Below, piece after piece: positions 11,651-23,464 of a stretch of 64,000 nucleotides of DNA (position 1 is the stretch's first letter; each line of letters begins with the position of its first letter). Source of the DNA: Zygnema cylindricum (taxonomy: Eukaryota; Streptophyta; Zygnematophyceae; Zygnematales; Zygnemataceae); the NCBI GenBank assembly GCA_037447655.1, contig JBBHKE010000834.1, positions 456,499-520,498 on the forward strand. Reading direction: 5' to 3'. The notes beneath the pieces were generated by a model. That model was given only the letters and a program-made list of their open reading frames with translations. It was not told the DNA's origin and did not search any database. A program made the translations under genes and the position numbers.

Positions 11651-12379
11651 TATCATCTTTGATCAACTTCTATCCGACGGCCGTTGTATTGGGGAGCATC
11701 CTACGGCAACATGTGATCGTAGGAAGAAGACAGCATCATTTTGAAGGTGTTGGACAGGATGACAGTTTCGAGAGTAAACCTTGGGGAGCTTTGCATAGAT
11801 CTGTATTTGTTGTCACCGATCGTTGGTAATTAGTTAGTGTGTGTAATATTACCAAATTGTTAAATTATTTTTAAGGGGATTTCCGAGCTAGAGGTAGAAA
11901 CTTTAAGAATTATGTTAGAACATAGAGTTTTGTTGAATATTGTAGATTAATAGGCTTATATTTTTGTTTTAGTTTAACGTTGTGAAAACGATATCATCGT
12001 GAAATATACAAATTTTGTATTTTTTTTCCCAATGTTGTTAATCAATGATTTTATTAGTGTCAACTTAGTATATATATTTCTATTAATAATGTGTTTTTTT
12101 ACTTGCTTTCATGTTGTACCGATGACTTTTTCGCATTGGAATATATTAAATCTCAGTGTCTTTTCGTTTGTGTATCATCTGTATATGTTGAAAATATGCA
12201 TTATTCTTTCTTATCACCGCGTATATTACTTGAACTTTGCTTTTCCTACATGGAATATTTTGCTTTCACCATTCAATCCAGTTTTTATGGTTTCAGCCTT
12301 GTCAAAATTGATATTTTTGCCATGGTAAAAACCTTGTTACTGGTTCAAAGCTTTAATAATATCCACCTAATATGAAAAC

Positions 12380-13190
12380 TGACGGTTCACGGACCAGCGA
12401 CGAACCAAAATCGCAGCGGTAAAGCCATACGAACAGAGAAACAACGCTACAATGAATCCATGATTTGCATTCAGCGACGAGGCAATGTTTGCTTTGTCGG
12501 AGATAATGGTGATTCACTTTCGCCGCTGGATTTCCACCCAGCGACAAGACAATCTCTGCTTTGTCGAAGATGATACAAAAACTGTTTCAAAGCTGGATTT
12601 TCGTCCAGCGACGAGACACTCTGCATCGTCGAAGATGATGCAAAAAATGTTTCAAAGCTGGATTTCCATCCAGCGACGAGACACTCTGTGCATCGTCGAA
12701 AATGAAGCAGAAACTGTTTCGTCGCTAGATTTCCATCCAGCGACGAGACAATGCATCGTCGAAAATGATGCAGAAACTGTTTCGTCGCTAGATTTCCATC
12801 CAGCGACGAGACAATGCATCGTCGAAAATGATGCAGAAACTGTTTCGTCGCTGGATTTCCATCCAACGACGAGATAGCCGCTGCTTTGTCGAAGATGATG
12901 CAGAAGCAACTTCGCTGCTGGGTTTCCATCCAACGACGAGATAGCCGCTGCTTTGTCGAAGATGATGCAGAAGCAACTTCGCTGCTGGGTTTCCATCCAA
13001 CGACGACATTGTCTCTACATCGTCGAAGATCGTGTTGAAGCAGTTTGAAAGCTGGATCTCTAAACAGCGACGAGAAGTTATCGTCGCTGAAAGGGCAATC
13101 ATTAACTATGTACGTGAAAATGCTGTAAAAATTATGAACTTCCTACGTGGATGATGAACCAGCGACGAAGTATACTCGTCGCTGATTAGT
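12380..13190. repeat. Array of hairpin-forming tandem repeats
   Basis: Nine imperfect units of about 63-66 bp each contain an inverted repeat. The best copies have TCGTCGCTGGAT, loop TTCC, then ATCCAGCGACGA. Units near 12719 and 12782 are almost identical with a 63-bp period; units near 12911 and 12977 have a 66-bp period. Two smaller palindromes of the same core follow at about 13063-13090 and 13163-13185. Peptide-repeat frames on both strands are by-products. The array lies just downstream of the transposase gene and may be a transposase-binding subterminal region. Confidence 0.85.
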
Positions 13191-13559
13191 TTAAGGGGTA
13201 CAATGCAGCAATATATATAATTCCATGCTACATGTATACTCGAATATTTAACACCACATTAACATCATCTCTACGTAAATACACAATATATTTTATAAAT
13301 ACATCCAATTCACATTAAGCCAAACATGTAAACTTCAAAAATACCGAATTTATATTATCCCATAATAAAACCATACACACATAAAGATTGTTTTTTTCCT
13401 AAAAAGTGAATTAATACTAAACTTCATGGACCGTCTACATTAATCTGCCACGAGTACGACTACTACTCCCGCTATAATTAAACTACCATTCTCAAACTAA
13501 CATTAAAAACAAAAAAAAACAATACGTAGTTATATTATATCTTTAAAACTCGTTGCCGC
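13191..13559. other. AT-rich 3' flank of the transposase gene
   Basis: No open frame or repeat of note. The position, directly after the minus-strand stop codon at 13560, fits a 3' untranslated region. Confidence 0.4.
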
Positions 13560-16047
13560 TCATCCCTCCCTCGCTGAAAATGCTTCTTGCTGACTGTCGG
13601 CATCTTCAATATTTCGGAGGAATTCTCTTGCCCTTGGGCAAGGAGGTTCCACAACCTCTCCTTCGAAGTGGTTGCGATACTTGGTGATTATGTATTGCAA
13701 TTGATGTGTGAGCATGTCTTCTTCCCACCGTCCGTCACGTAAAGATAGGCCACATTGAATCATTGCTTTTCGCGCGTAACTCATCCCGTTTTTGTCTCGC
13801 ATCGCGTTAACTTCTCGGATAGAATCCCGTGCCAATTTTAGAAAAAATGCTTTACCCGGTCCCACCAATTTTCCGGACCATCCACGGCTCGAAGGTTTAG
13901 CCCATTGCCCGGTTTCAATTCCTTTCGCCTTCCAACTGTCCCATATACGGCTCCATACGTCCTTGATTTTAGAGATGACAAAAGAGTTCGCCGTTGAACA
14001 AGGTGCGTAGCATTAGGTGGAAAATAGTGTAAAACGGTGTTTTTGGCCTGTATGACTCGCTCCAACTCATCGGACGTATTATGACCTCCACAGTTATCCA
14101 AGAACATGATTTTTTGTCGTCCTTCCCAATCCCCTTGATAAGACCTTGTCTCTTCGAACCACTGTGGGAACACCGTTTTGTCGTTCCAACCCTTTGGACC
14201 GGTCCGGTAACAAACACCTGAAAATATAAAAATTCAACAAAAAGAAGACAAAATTAACTTTTTATTTTGCTTGAGTAATTTTGCCTTATAGGGAAAGTAA
14301 TCTACGTGGACCATAGGTAGCTTGTAATAGGAGTCATTGTTTGAGATAAGAGAAGTTAGAGAGTTAATGAACGAAAATAACGTAAATTTGTAGTGGGGGA
14401 GAAAGAGAGAGGTATGAGAGGGCGAAATAGAGAGATATACATATAAGATTAGACACAAATATGAGATGGAGATAAATAGAGAGACCTTCATCAAAGACAA
14501 ACATACATCAAAATAAAAATGAAAACATTAGATTTGTGAGAAAAAACTCACCAGGGACGGTGTCCGGTAAACCTTGTATCGGGTAACTCCTCCCACGATT
14601 TGCAAAAATTATCATCGGATTTTCGATACGAGCGTTCACCCCACCAGTTATTCGCACCATGAGAGTCATGGATTCACCTCCTCCCGCGACGTCGGCGTAT
14701 TTCACCACATCATCCCCTCGAAATCCCAAAGTCTTTCCATTGTCGGTGTTGACGATCACGTGTGTTTCATCCATGTTTTCCACTAGGTCTTCGTTGAAAA
14801 TTCCTAGTATACATGCAACGGCAAACCAAAACAAACAAATTTCATACTTTTTTAGTATATGTCGTTAAGTAGGGAATACAACGAAAACAAAACACATTTA
14901 AAAAAAAAAAACAATCATTATAAGATTTTCATAATGTAGAGTGACTCACCGGATTCAAACCCTCGCTTCAGCACGCCCATGTGGAAGGCCACGGTACGCT
15001 CAATGTATTCCTCTTTCTCGGGTGAGCATTGTAGTTTACCCTTTTGTGCCCGTACAACGATGTTGTGCTTCTCTTGACACCTTTGCACCCACCTTTTATT
15101 TATTACCGGATGTATTTCGGACCCGTCCTTGTTGAACCATTCCGGTCCGTACTCTTTCCTCCGTTCTCTTATAATGTCCCTAGCGATGTCCCCGAGAATT
15201 GTGGTGGACATCTTCATACCCGCTTTTTTAAAACGTTCAAAATCGGAAAGTAACTCTTCGTGTATAACTGTCACCCAAGCGGCTTCCTTCCTTCCTCGTC
15301 CCGGCAAAGCCTTGGTAACCGCCACCGATCTCCTCCCGAAACTAGAAGAAGAGAATGTCCGGGTTGTCTCTCGTATTCCGTCAAGCGTATTCCTCCTCTC
15401 TATCCACCATCGCTTGGCTTTTTGATACTCTGTACACAATACACAATGTAAAAGATTAAATGATTTTCATTATGTGTCACTTCATTATTCACAATGGTAA
15501 GCAATATAGCAAATTAAAGTGACAGTAAAGAGATGGGGGAATATTTAGCGACGAAGTGCTACTCTCGTTGATTCAGCGAGGACAGAAAGTCGTCGTTAAA
15601 TCAACGAATTGACAATTTTTTTCGTAAACAACGTTGATACGTAGTCGTTTGCCTACCACCAATGAAAATTCGACAGTTCAGCAACGACCCTGTCTCGTCG
15701 TTAAACCGGGAATGAGAACTATCAAACACAATGCCGAAATCAACAAATCCAAAGGTAAGAGTTAAAGTTAAATTTACATTCACTAGACTAGAAAATGTAA
15801 GAGATATATTAAATTTATACACGTATGGAAAAAATAAAAAACAAACAAAACATTGGGATATGTAATGTAGGGTGAGGAGAAATCGAGATACCTCTCTGTC
15901 AAAATGAAGGCCATGAAATAGACCTTCATCATCTCGCATCAACGACGCCTAATTCCCGCAAGCTCTCGAGTGAGATTATTAATTAAGCGACGAACCTCTC
16001 TCATCGCTAATTCTTGAGCCTCCACCCGCCGATTGAGATTTTCAACT

Positions 16048-17348
16048 TCATTCCTCAATAGCTCCAATTCCGGCGGTGGAGGGGGGCTCATCGACATGTG
16101 GGACCCTCGGAATTTCCCAAAGGTACGTACGCCTCACTTGCACATTTCGGAAGCGTTGTAAAACTGCACTTCGAGCCTCTAAAAATTCGTTTAGCTCCGG
16201 AGTACGAGTTGCACGACGTAGAATGGTGAATAACCGTGGATCTCAAGGGTGATAACGCCGCACTAATTCCGGCACATCGATTCGAATCCGATCGGTCGAC
16301 GTACAATCCATGTAAAACGTTCATCATTAGGCTGAAAATGCCTAATGTAAGGGAAATTTGAAGCATGGTTGTACGATGCGATGTACAACCATATTGGGTG
16401 GGCGGGGACATCCGGAGGGATGTCTAGAATTTTCGGGACGGGGTTCAAATTCCGTACGAGAGGCCGAGCCTCCCCATAACGCCAATAGTCCGGCCACTCC
16501 TCGACCGGGATGTAGTGGGCCGCCGATGGTCGGAAGCCATCCATGGCCTCGTCTCCGACGGGAGGCGGAAAAAACTAATCGGGTTCTTCCTCTCGAACGG
16601 GAACATGACGGTCGGCCAGAATTTGAGGTGGTTGTACTGCCACGATAGCTCTTTCGCGGTTCGGTGAAGGGGGGAAAACAACAACCTCGTCTTCGTCTCC
16701 ATATTCTTCCTCCATGCGCCTCTCCGAGCTCTCCGAAGATTGCTCGTCCGAGGTTGTGGGATCGTCCTCGTATTTCGTCACCGGAATGTCCGACGATTCG
16801 GTTTCTTCCGGCACTTCCTCCTCTTCCGTAGGCTCTTCCCCGTCCTCTATAGGCTCGTCCGACGCGGTTCCCGAGGGGTCGTATTCCTGGTCTTCTTCCT
16901 TACCCCCTTCTACTTCGCGGACACCTTCTTCCTCGGCTCCAACCCCTTCATCCGGAACCCCCCCCTCCGGCACACTTCTCCTTACTACCCTCTCCGTCCC
17001 CGTCCCTTCCCTCCCCACCCCCTCTGATTCCTCCATCTCCTCTATTTCGGCACCCGATTCCTCCCCCTCCCTCAAAACCAACTCCATTCCAACCCTTTCC
17101 CCACCACCCTCCTCCGGTTCAACCCTATTCCCTAATACTCCTCCGGTTGCCCCCCTCTCTCGAACTACCACCTCCGCTCCCGGTATCTCATGCCCAAGCG
17201 CCTCCTCTTCTATAGCCGCCTCCCTTTCCCTCACTAAATTTTCCCCTCTAGGTATATGACCCCCTACCTCGGTTTCATTTAGTCGTGTACGATATCGTCG
17301 CTGAATGGCAGAGCGAAGTCGTTTGAATGGTCGTTGGCCGCCCTCCAT
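16048..17348 (-). pseudogene. Second element-encoded gene nested in the transposase intron
   Basis: Reading minus from an ATG at 17348 (MEGGQRPFKRLRSAIQ), a basic N-terminus leads into about 200 residues rich in Glu, Gly and Ser, a strongly acidic low-complexity region. After one in-frame stop (16575-16577) the same frame continues into a globular-looking segment (HYIPVEEWPDYWRYGEARP, HPIWLYIASYNHASNFPYI). A frameshift near 16290 moves the reading to another frame (RIRIDVPELVRRYHP), which has a further stop and then runs to 16048. I do not recognise the domain. It sits wholly inside the 18101-15430 intron on the same strand as the transposase, so it could be a second transposon protein (accessory DNA-binding or regulatory) or an alternative product. 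Confidence 0.5.
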
Positions 17349-17680
17349 GGAGAAAAAAAACAATCGCTTCCCGGGAAACAAAGTAGTTACACAATTAAGG
17401 GTGAAAAAAACAACCTAAAAGAGGCACTTTTGGTTTGATCTTTACTTAGATCTCGGTGCTATAACAACCTAGACAACTATTCACCGACGGAAAATTTAAC
17501 CGTTGGCCCTGCGAAGTTATAGAATCGACATCCAAGCGACGACACAATGTCGTCGAGCGTTCAAATATATTCGCGTTTCTTAACATGGAATCGACGAAAC
17601 AACGTTGACGCCCGCGAATGATATTCAAGTATACCAGCGTTGGATTGACTGAACTGATGTCGTCGGTGGTTTAGTCGAAA

Positions 17681-17914
17681 CGACGAACCACTGTCGTGCG
17701 TTATTCGCACTTTCGACAAAACGAGGAGTCCTCATACATTCAATGAATTTGTCGAACCCATCATTGAAGCGACGACACGATGTCGTCGCATACACCGCGA
17801 CGAACCACTGTCGTCCGTCATTCGCACTTTCGACAAAACGAGGAGTCCTCATACATTCAATGAATTTGTCGAACCCATCATTGAAGCGACGACACGATGT
17901 CGTCGCATACACCG
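17681..17914. repeat. Two tandem 117-bp repeats with CGACGA palindromes
   Basis: The block starting CGACGAACCACTGTCGT at 17681 is repeated at 17798 with only two or three differences seen by eye. Each copy ends with the inverted repeat GCGACGACA-CGA-TGTCGTCGC. The same CGACGA core appears in single palindromes at about 15545, 15680, 15985 and 17535, all within or beside the transposase gene. Confidence 0.85.
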
Positions 17915-18563
17915 CGACAAAGAACCTTCGTCGCTAATACGCTGTCCCCACAAAGAAATCGTAGGACACGATAAAAGTAATACCAAAATATAAAAAGACA
18001 ATGCATACCAACCGACAACATAAATAAACACGCACTAATGGCGAGGCAATGACAAGTTAGGATGTACATTGAGAAGGAAAGTAGGCGGTCCAACATATTA
18101 CTTGTATTGTAGACTCCGGTAAAATGCTCGGGAAACTTCCTCAACGTCCTTGGAATGAGTTCTTTCTCCCCGTTATTTTCGCAATCCCTCAACATCCATT
18201 TATAACTCGCAGCCGTGTTACCTTAGTCGACACATGTTGAACTTTCCTGTGAGGAACATATCCTCTCGAATTGGCCGAGGACGGAAAAAACCCTTCCACA
18301 ATGGCCGCCGGGTCAACCGAGGTTTCGACTTCCGCCTCACTCCCTTCCTCGTTCGGAAATGCGATTTCCTCGTCGACCCTTTCCATTTCTTCATCTTGTT
18401 CAGACTGAGCGTTACGTGGATTGTTGATGTTATTAGCAGGGTTGGCTCCCCAAATTCTATTAAGGGTCCACATAATTTCAAAACCTTAATATCTCCTAAA
18501 AAATAAGAAATAAGAGATGCCGAAAGGAAGAAAATGGCAACCCAAGCAAATGAGGAAGAAGTG

Positions 18564-18588
18564 GTGATAGTGTCAACTTCACTATCAC
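18564..18588. repeat. Short perfect hairpin upstream of the transposase ATG
   Basis: GTGATAGTG, a 7-nt loop, then CACTATCAC lie about 90 bp upstream of the proposed start. This could be an operator-like or structural site in the promoter region; no more can be said. Confidence 0.4.
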
Positions 18589-18599
18589 AAATTCATTTA

Positions 18600-19887
18600 T
18601 ATAATACACTTGATGCAACCGAAAGTGAATTTTCGCGGTAAAAATGGAGGGATTTGCCATTTTAAAAATTTCGTTAAAAATTCAAAATTTTGAACTTTAT
18701 TATGCCTTTCAAATTGTAAATATTTAAAAACGCGGGAATAGAAGCGGGATTACGTCAAAAATGTTTCGATTTGGCAAAATATTTCAAAACTGACGTCGTC
18801 GATGAAAAGTTTTTCGCGCCATGGAAAGACCTCCAGCTTACAGTGCGTACGGCAAAAAGATGATGGAAAAAAAATGCGGCGTTGTAACCCCGAAAAACGG
18901 TTGTTCTAACGTCACGTACGAAAACTGCCCAACTTTAGGAATGCGTGGATAGTAAACATGCCACGTGTTTTCGGCAACAGCCAATGATGATCTTCCAACG
19001 AAGACTGATCATCTTTCTTCGCCGTATTACCGCCAATTAGAATTAACATGTATCCTAATAAGCGGTTTTTCTTCGTTACACAATTAATTAGAATTAAACG
19101 TGATACTAATAAAAGGCTTGTTCGACGTCTGATCTAAGTAAACGTATCGTTAATACACTTATGTCCCAATATTACAATACATTATTATAATAAAGCAAGC
19201 CGCCCGGCACCTTATTAAGGTTAAGGGTCCATATTTAACGTCATACAAAGCTCGTTCTCACCGCGTACGACAACGATATTTAAATCAATCGCTGGGTTCA
19301 CTGTAAGTCATGTGAAACGAAACGTAAACATGGAATGCCTGTTGCTATAGTTGCGTTCTATAAACAATAACAAACTGAAATAAATGAACGTATCATAGTT
19401 GTACGGTTACATAGCGTATTGAGGTAACTGCGTTTTACAACCCCGAAGCATAGAATCGACTGTATGACGCGACAATGTACGTTTCGTCCTATGTTGTCCT
19501 TGCACCTATTTTACTGTAATCATATTCACCGCGTGCGAAACAAACGTTTATTAGAGTCACGAATGAACTTAAGTGAAAGTACACATAACCGTACATTTCC
19601 ACGGTTTTTACTCGTACCTATTTGAGTGTATAATTATGCACGATGTAATGATTGAGTATTCGCAACCCGAAATAGAATTATGGATTTTTACAGTGGAAGG
19701 ACGCCACGTCGTACGGATTGTCAAATTTTGTACTTCTACCTATTTTACCGTACATGCTACGACGGCGGATCCTGTATACCCAAATCAGCGTTATGGAGAA
19801 ATTACAATAAAACATTTTTTGAAAATGGTATTGATACACAAATTAACGTAAATGACACTAAATCATTATATACACTAATAATTTCTA
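18600..19887. other. Right subterminal region of the candidate transposon
   Basis: No gene seen. The words 'ttagaattaa' and 'tactaataa' occur near 19035 and 19090, mirroring similar words at 10725-10870 on the left side. The frames at 19573-19895 show no domain. Confidence 0.4.
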
Positions 19888-19910
19888 TACGCTAATAACG
19901 ATTCACGGTG
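19888..19910 (-). repeat. Right terminal inverted repeat
   Basis: The exact reverse complement of 10298-10320, followed directly by TA (19911-19912). Confidence 0.7.
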
Positions 19911-20063
19911 TAGCGTGTAGAAATTATTAGAGTAAAGAAAAAATTAGCGTCATTAATTCTAATTCAGTGCCTAGGAGACGTGGCAAATTATGGTCCACGT
20001 CCTTAAATAGCGTCATTTATTCTATTTAAGGTTAAAGGGTCGAAATTTAGGGGCGCCGAATTA

Positions 20064-20623
20064 CACCGCCAATCGCTATTAGCGTTGTGTACACTAATTC
20101 CGACCCGCTTTTTTTTTATTTTATTCTCCATTAGCGTAGTTCATTCTATTTTTTTCTTTACTCTATTTAGGGTTAATTTTTTAATACCGTACAAAATGGA
20201 AGTACGCCATCAGTTAATTAGTGTGGTGTACGGACAGTGTCAGACCGTACAAAATTGTACCTTTTTAAGTGAAAAAGTATAAATAATGAGTTTTAGTAGC
20301 CGTGGACGCATGAGAATGTGCACTCTAAAAAGGGGGTCTAATCGGGCTGTCAAATGTCACGTTCGCACATATTCGTCCAGCAACCACGTTTCGATTGTGT
20401 GAGCGTACGATTTGTGTACGATTTGTAAGATTTTGTACGAATACCTATATTAGTGTAAGCATGTTTGCGACCGACATTTTTTTTTTCAAAGATCCAAATT
20501 AGAATTATTAAACAATTAGAATGTATGTTTTTTTTCAAAATTTTCAAATTCTTAATTAGCATAAACCACGGTAAATTTTCATGTACGCTAAAGAAACTTC
20601 TACGCTAATAGCGATTGGCGGTG
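20064..20623. mobile_element. 560-bp TA-flanked MITE
   Basis: A perfect 22-bp inverted repeat begins CACCGCCAATCGCTATTAGC at 20064 and is mirrored at 20602-20623. TA lies directly outside both ends (20062-20063 and 20624-20625). The terminus differs from the 10298 element at only a few positions, so it is a plausible non-autonomous relative. There is no coding capacity. Confidence 0.8.
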
Positions 20624-20639
20624 TAGTGTTCAACACGCT

Positions 20640-20757
20640 AAATACGATCGACAGTGTACTGTACTGTATGGTACATTACAGTACTGTACTGTATGGTACA
20701 GTACAGTACTGTACTCTATGGTATGGTACGGTATGGAACAGTACGGTATTTCAACAG
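20640..20757. repeat. GTACT/GTATGGTAC short tandem repeat
   Basis: Reiterated GTACTGTACTGTATGGTAC words, each nearly palindromic, lie between two inverted-repeat elements. A degenerate copy of the MITE terminus (CGATCGACAGTG then TA) lies just before it. Confidence 0.8.
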
Positions 20758-20817
20758 TGCGAGAACGGGTGCAGCTCTATATTCAGTAACCAGTCAACCG
20801 CTTACTATATGCGTCTT

Positions 20818-21597
20818 AGGGTGCGTCTCTATGTGCTTAAGTAAGGGTTTTTTTTCTGTCGTTTTCCTGTAAAACTTAGAGCCGTACCGCGTAAATTTCA
20901 ACCGTACAATAAAATAGAAAAAAGAGAAGTACATTTTGCGTCATCATCGAATTTAAAATGTACTGCATCTTGTCGTCTTGTGTTCTTCGACCCACTTCGA
21001 CGACAAAAAACGTCATCTTCAACCTTATCTTTAAATACAGGGCCGATGTGTTTTAAAATTAGGGATTTTCTATAAACAAATAGGAACACGTATTCGCACG
21101 TGTAATATTTTGTTCAAAAAATTCAAACGATTTCAAGCGACGTGGAAGTGTACACGATTCGCTATGTTTTGTCCGTTTTTGTTTAATACGACAAAGAGAA
21201 GTACACAGTTTGTTTTGTTTTGTCCGTTTCCATCCGGTACGGGATTTTTTTTTGCAGGGGTCTGAAGGTTCCGATGCCATTTCACGTCGAGCCGACAATA
21301 GACGCAAAGTCAAAACGCATCTTCTTCAACCGTGAAACGGCACAGGCTGGAGGGCGGTATGTCTACAATGTCACGAAAAGTCACACGACGTCACATGCAG
21401 TTACGAAAAATAACGTGCGCCATCACAGATTGTAGACGTTGACAGCCGTCACGGGCATTGTCGACGTATACAATCGTCACGCCCTAAGTGACAATTTCGT
21501 TTGGTACACATAGGGACACCCGAAATCCGGGTCCGCCGGATGTGCGCTAAAAAACAAAAAAAAAACTCTAAGTTTGAAGTACATAGAGACGCACCCT
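20818..21597. mobile_element. Non-autonomous inverted-repeat element, copy B
   Basis: A perfect 17-bp inverted repeat, AGGGTGCGTCTCTATGT at 20818-20834, has its complement at 21581-21597. The interior shares ordered blocks with copies A (301-1260) and C (49193-50209): 'tttttctgtcgttttc', 'gtacattttgcgtcatc', 'cttgtcgtcttgtg', and 'cgtcacgggcattgt' near the right end. No coding sequence is shared. Confidence 0.7.
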
Positions 21598-23459
21598 TAT
21601 ACATGTTTTCCCCGTATAAATAGGCCGACAATGATCATAACTCAGGGTGTGTGCCCATGTAACCGAATCTTCAGAGTGCTAGTTTGGATTTTAGAGTAGA
21701 TTTTACGGTGTATTTTCCAAAAGTGTTCTTATGTCAATCATTACTTGCGCCTTCATTACTTCAAATTTTGTGACAGTTGTAGACGTCTACACAATGTGCG
21801 ACAGAGTAACGAAACGAAATGTAGACGACTACGAAACTTCCTAAAATTGGTGACGTCGACAAAATCGGCGACAGTTGTAGACGTCGAGTTTTTTGTGACA
21901 TTGTAGATGTTTAAGGTTTTGTGACATAGCGAAGTCATGTTACTTCTGACGTCATCAGTACGTAAACTTTCCGCCATGGCTTCCCGATATCTTTTTTTTA
22001 CCTTTTATCATTCGATATGCCACCAAACTAAGACCAAAAATATTACAAAAAAAAGAAAAAATATATATCTTGCATTTTATATTATTATTGCTGCATAAAC
22101 GCATTTTACGCACGATTCGACCGCGCGTACAAAACATAGAAACCGGAGAGGTCTATTTGAAAAAATCTTAAAATCGTTAATGTTTTTTTGTCCGTACAAT
22201 TCCGTACATGTTACAAAAATTGAATTCAACATGTACCGCAATTTGTACGCTTTCCGTTAAATGAGTGGTGGAAAATTTTAGATATTAAAATTATTATCAC
22301 ACGTTTTGAGTTCATCGAAACACTTATATGAATTGGTTGCGGACGATGCTCTCTTTTGAAATTGTATAGTTTGTATGGCCAGATTCAAATCTAAGGCAGC
22401 GCCTCCTTTTTTTCATAATAATATCGTCAAGTGCTTCAACGGCAGTTTCACTATCTATTGCCGTGGCGTCTTCCTTCAAGATTCGCTTTCACCTGTTCAA
22501 GTTTTCATTGCGGCTTCTTTTCAAAAATTTGAAGAAGACATCCGTAAACATTTTGAACTTACTGCGCGAAAAAAGTGTGACGCCGCAACGTATCTTTTTA
22601 AAAATTTCCGTAGATGTATGATAAAATCCCATACATATCCGTGAACATTCTCTTCAGTTTACATAAAAGATAGCACCAATACGTGCATCGTACCTCTTCG
22701 TCAACTTCCGTACAATTGCAGTAAAAAACGGTACAGTTATTGTAATTTGTCTAAAGGTTTTCCGTAAAATGGCAGTTTCAGTTTACAGTAAACGTTTTTT
22801 TGCGATTTTTTCAAAAGCGCATACGCTACGTAGAAACTGAAAAAAATGAAAAAATCGCGCAATTTGAACAACTAGGATTTCATTTAGAGAGGAGAACAAG
22901 AGGAGCGATCGAGTGAGAAAGATGGGGAGAGACAAGGACGTCGTAAACATTTGCAAATGATCCATGAATGAAAGTGGGGGTCCGAGACCCAAACGATTTT
23001 TTTTGTACATGCTTGTCATTTTTCGTGCGTACATGCGCATGACGAGCAAGGAAAAAATAGCATGTACTCTCCCTCATTCAAAATTTTTAAAAAACGTTTC
23101 ACGCGTGCAATACCGTTTTGCTATTCGTCAATAGGGTATTATTTTAATTAAAATCAGGTCGTGATTTGATTCTAGTGCAAATGTGAAGTTGCTGGCGTGA
23201 CGTAGAAGTGGGTCGCGATGATAATAACGCCAAATTGAAGTACAATGTAGGTTCAAAGATGACGCAAAATGTACTTTAGTTCTTGCCCATTTTTCGTACG
23301 GCGTAATATTTTCTCGTTGCAAGTCCCATTTTATGTGAAAACGACCTGAAAAAACCCTTACTTGATAATGTGGGTACACACCCTCATAAATTATAAATAT
23401 GATAATGTTGTACGGGGAAATGATCAACACAATGATTATATTGGTTGGTCTCAGTCACC
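21598..23459. other. No gene recognised
   Basis: The region holds repeated 'tgtagacgt' words at 21775-21915 and otherwise unique DNA. The longest plausible frame (22375-22644, 89 residues, starting MARFKSKAAPPFFHN) has no recognisable domain and no conserved neighbour, so I do not call it a gene. Confidence 0.4.
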
Positions 23460-23464
23460 TACGT

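Larger units (their letters stand above)
13560..18473 (-). pseudogene. DDE_1/CENP-B-like (pogo/Tigger-type) transposase, four exons, broken
   Basis: Four minus-strand exons join in frame at canonical splice sites: 18473-18102, 15429-14950, 14803-14552 and 14217-13560. Donors are GTAATA, GTGAGT and GTGAGT, and each acceptor ends in AG. Exon 1 starts at the first ATG of the frame, is acidic, and ends in a basic block containing YKWMLRDCENNG. Exon 2 carries the CENP-B/HTH_Tnp_Tc5-like DNA-binding region (INKRWVQRCQEKHNI). Exon 3 has the first catalytic Asp in ENMDETH. Exon 4 has the second in MFLDNCGGHN and then PPNATHLVQ, after which the family places its third acidic residue. Two lesions are seen: a frameshift near 18228 in exon 1 and another near 14005 right after PPNATHLVQ, where the frame resuming as SFVISKIKDVW appears to carry Asn at the catalytic Asp position. 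The product would cut and paste TA-flanked elements in the nucleus. Family assignment is confident; exact superfamily branch is not. Confidence 0.85.
10298..19910. mobile_element. Candidate 9.6-kb pogo-like DNA transposon
   Basis: Identical 23-bp inverted repeats start CACCGTGAATCGTTATTAGC at 10298 and end with the complement at 19910. TA lies directly outside each end (10296-10297, 19911-19912). The interior encodes a DDE_1/CENP-B-type transposase on the minus strand. TA target sites and this transposase family belong together in the Tc1/mariner-pogo group, which supports treating the pieces as one element. Both subterminal regions contain similar 'ttagaattaa' and 'ctaataa' words (10725-10930 and 19035-19120). 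The size is unusually large for the group, so the ends could instead belong to separate MITEs bracketing another element. Confidence 0.5.

Noticed and set aside
12471-13102. Repeat proteins with SSLDGNPA-like units
   Set aside because: They are translations of the 63-66 bp hairpin array in several frames and both strands; the DNA repeat explains them.
12380-13190. CRISPR-like array
   Set aside because: Units are contiguous tandem repeats with internal palindromes and similar 'spacers', in a eukaryotic transposon; no cas genes.
12380-18000. CACTA (En/Spm) element suggested by CGACGA subterminal-type repeats and some CACTACACC termini
   Set aside because: The encoded transposase is DDE_1/CENP-B-like, and every terminus of the related elements is flanked by TA starting at CACC, which fits Tc1/mariner-pogo better; CACTA is not present at the 10298 or 19910 ends.
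20818-21597. hAT or Mutator assignment for the copy A/B/C family
   Set aside because: Neither an 8-bp nor a 9-bp target duplication could be found at any of the three copies.
22375-22644. Possible 89-residue small gene
   Set aside because: No domain, no paralogue in the window, no supporting signals; length is near chance expectation.
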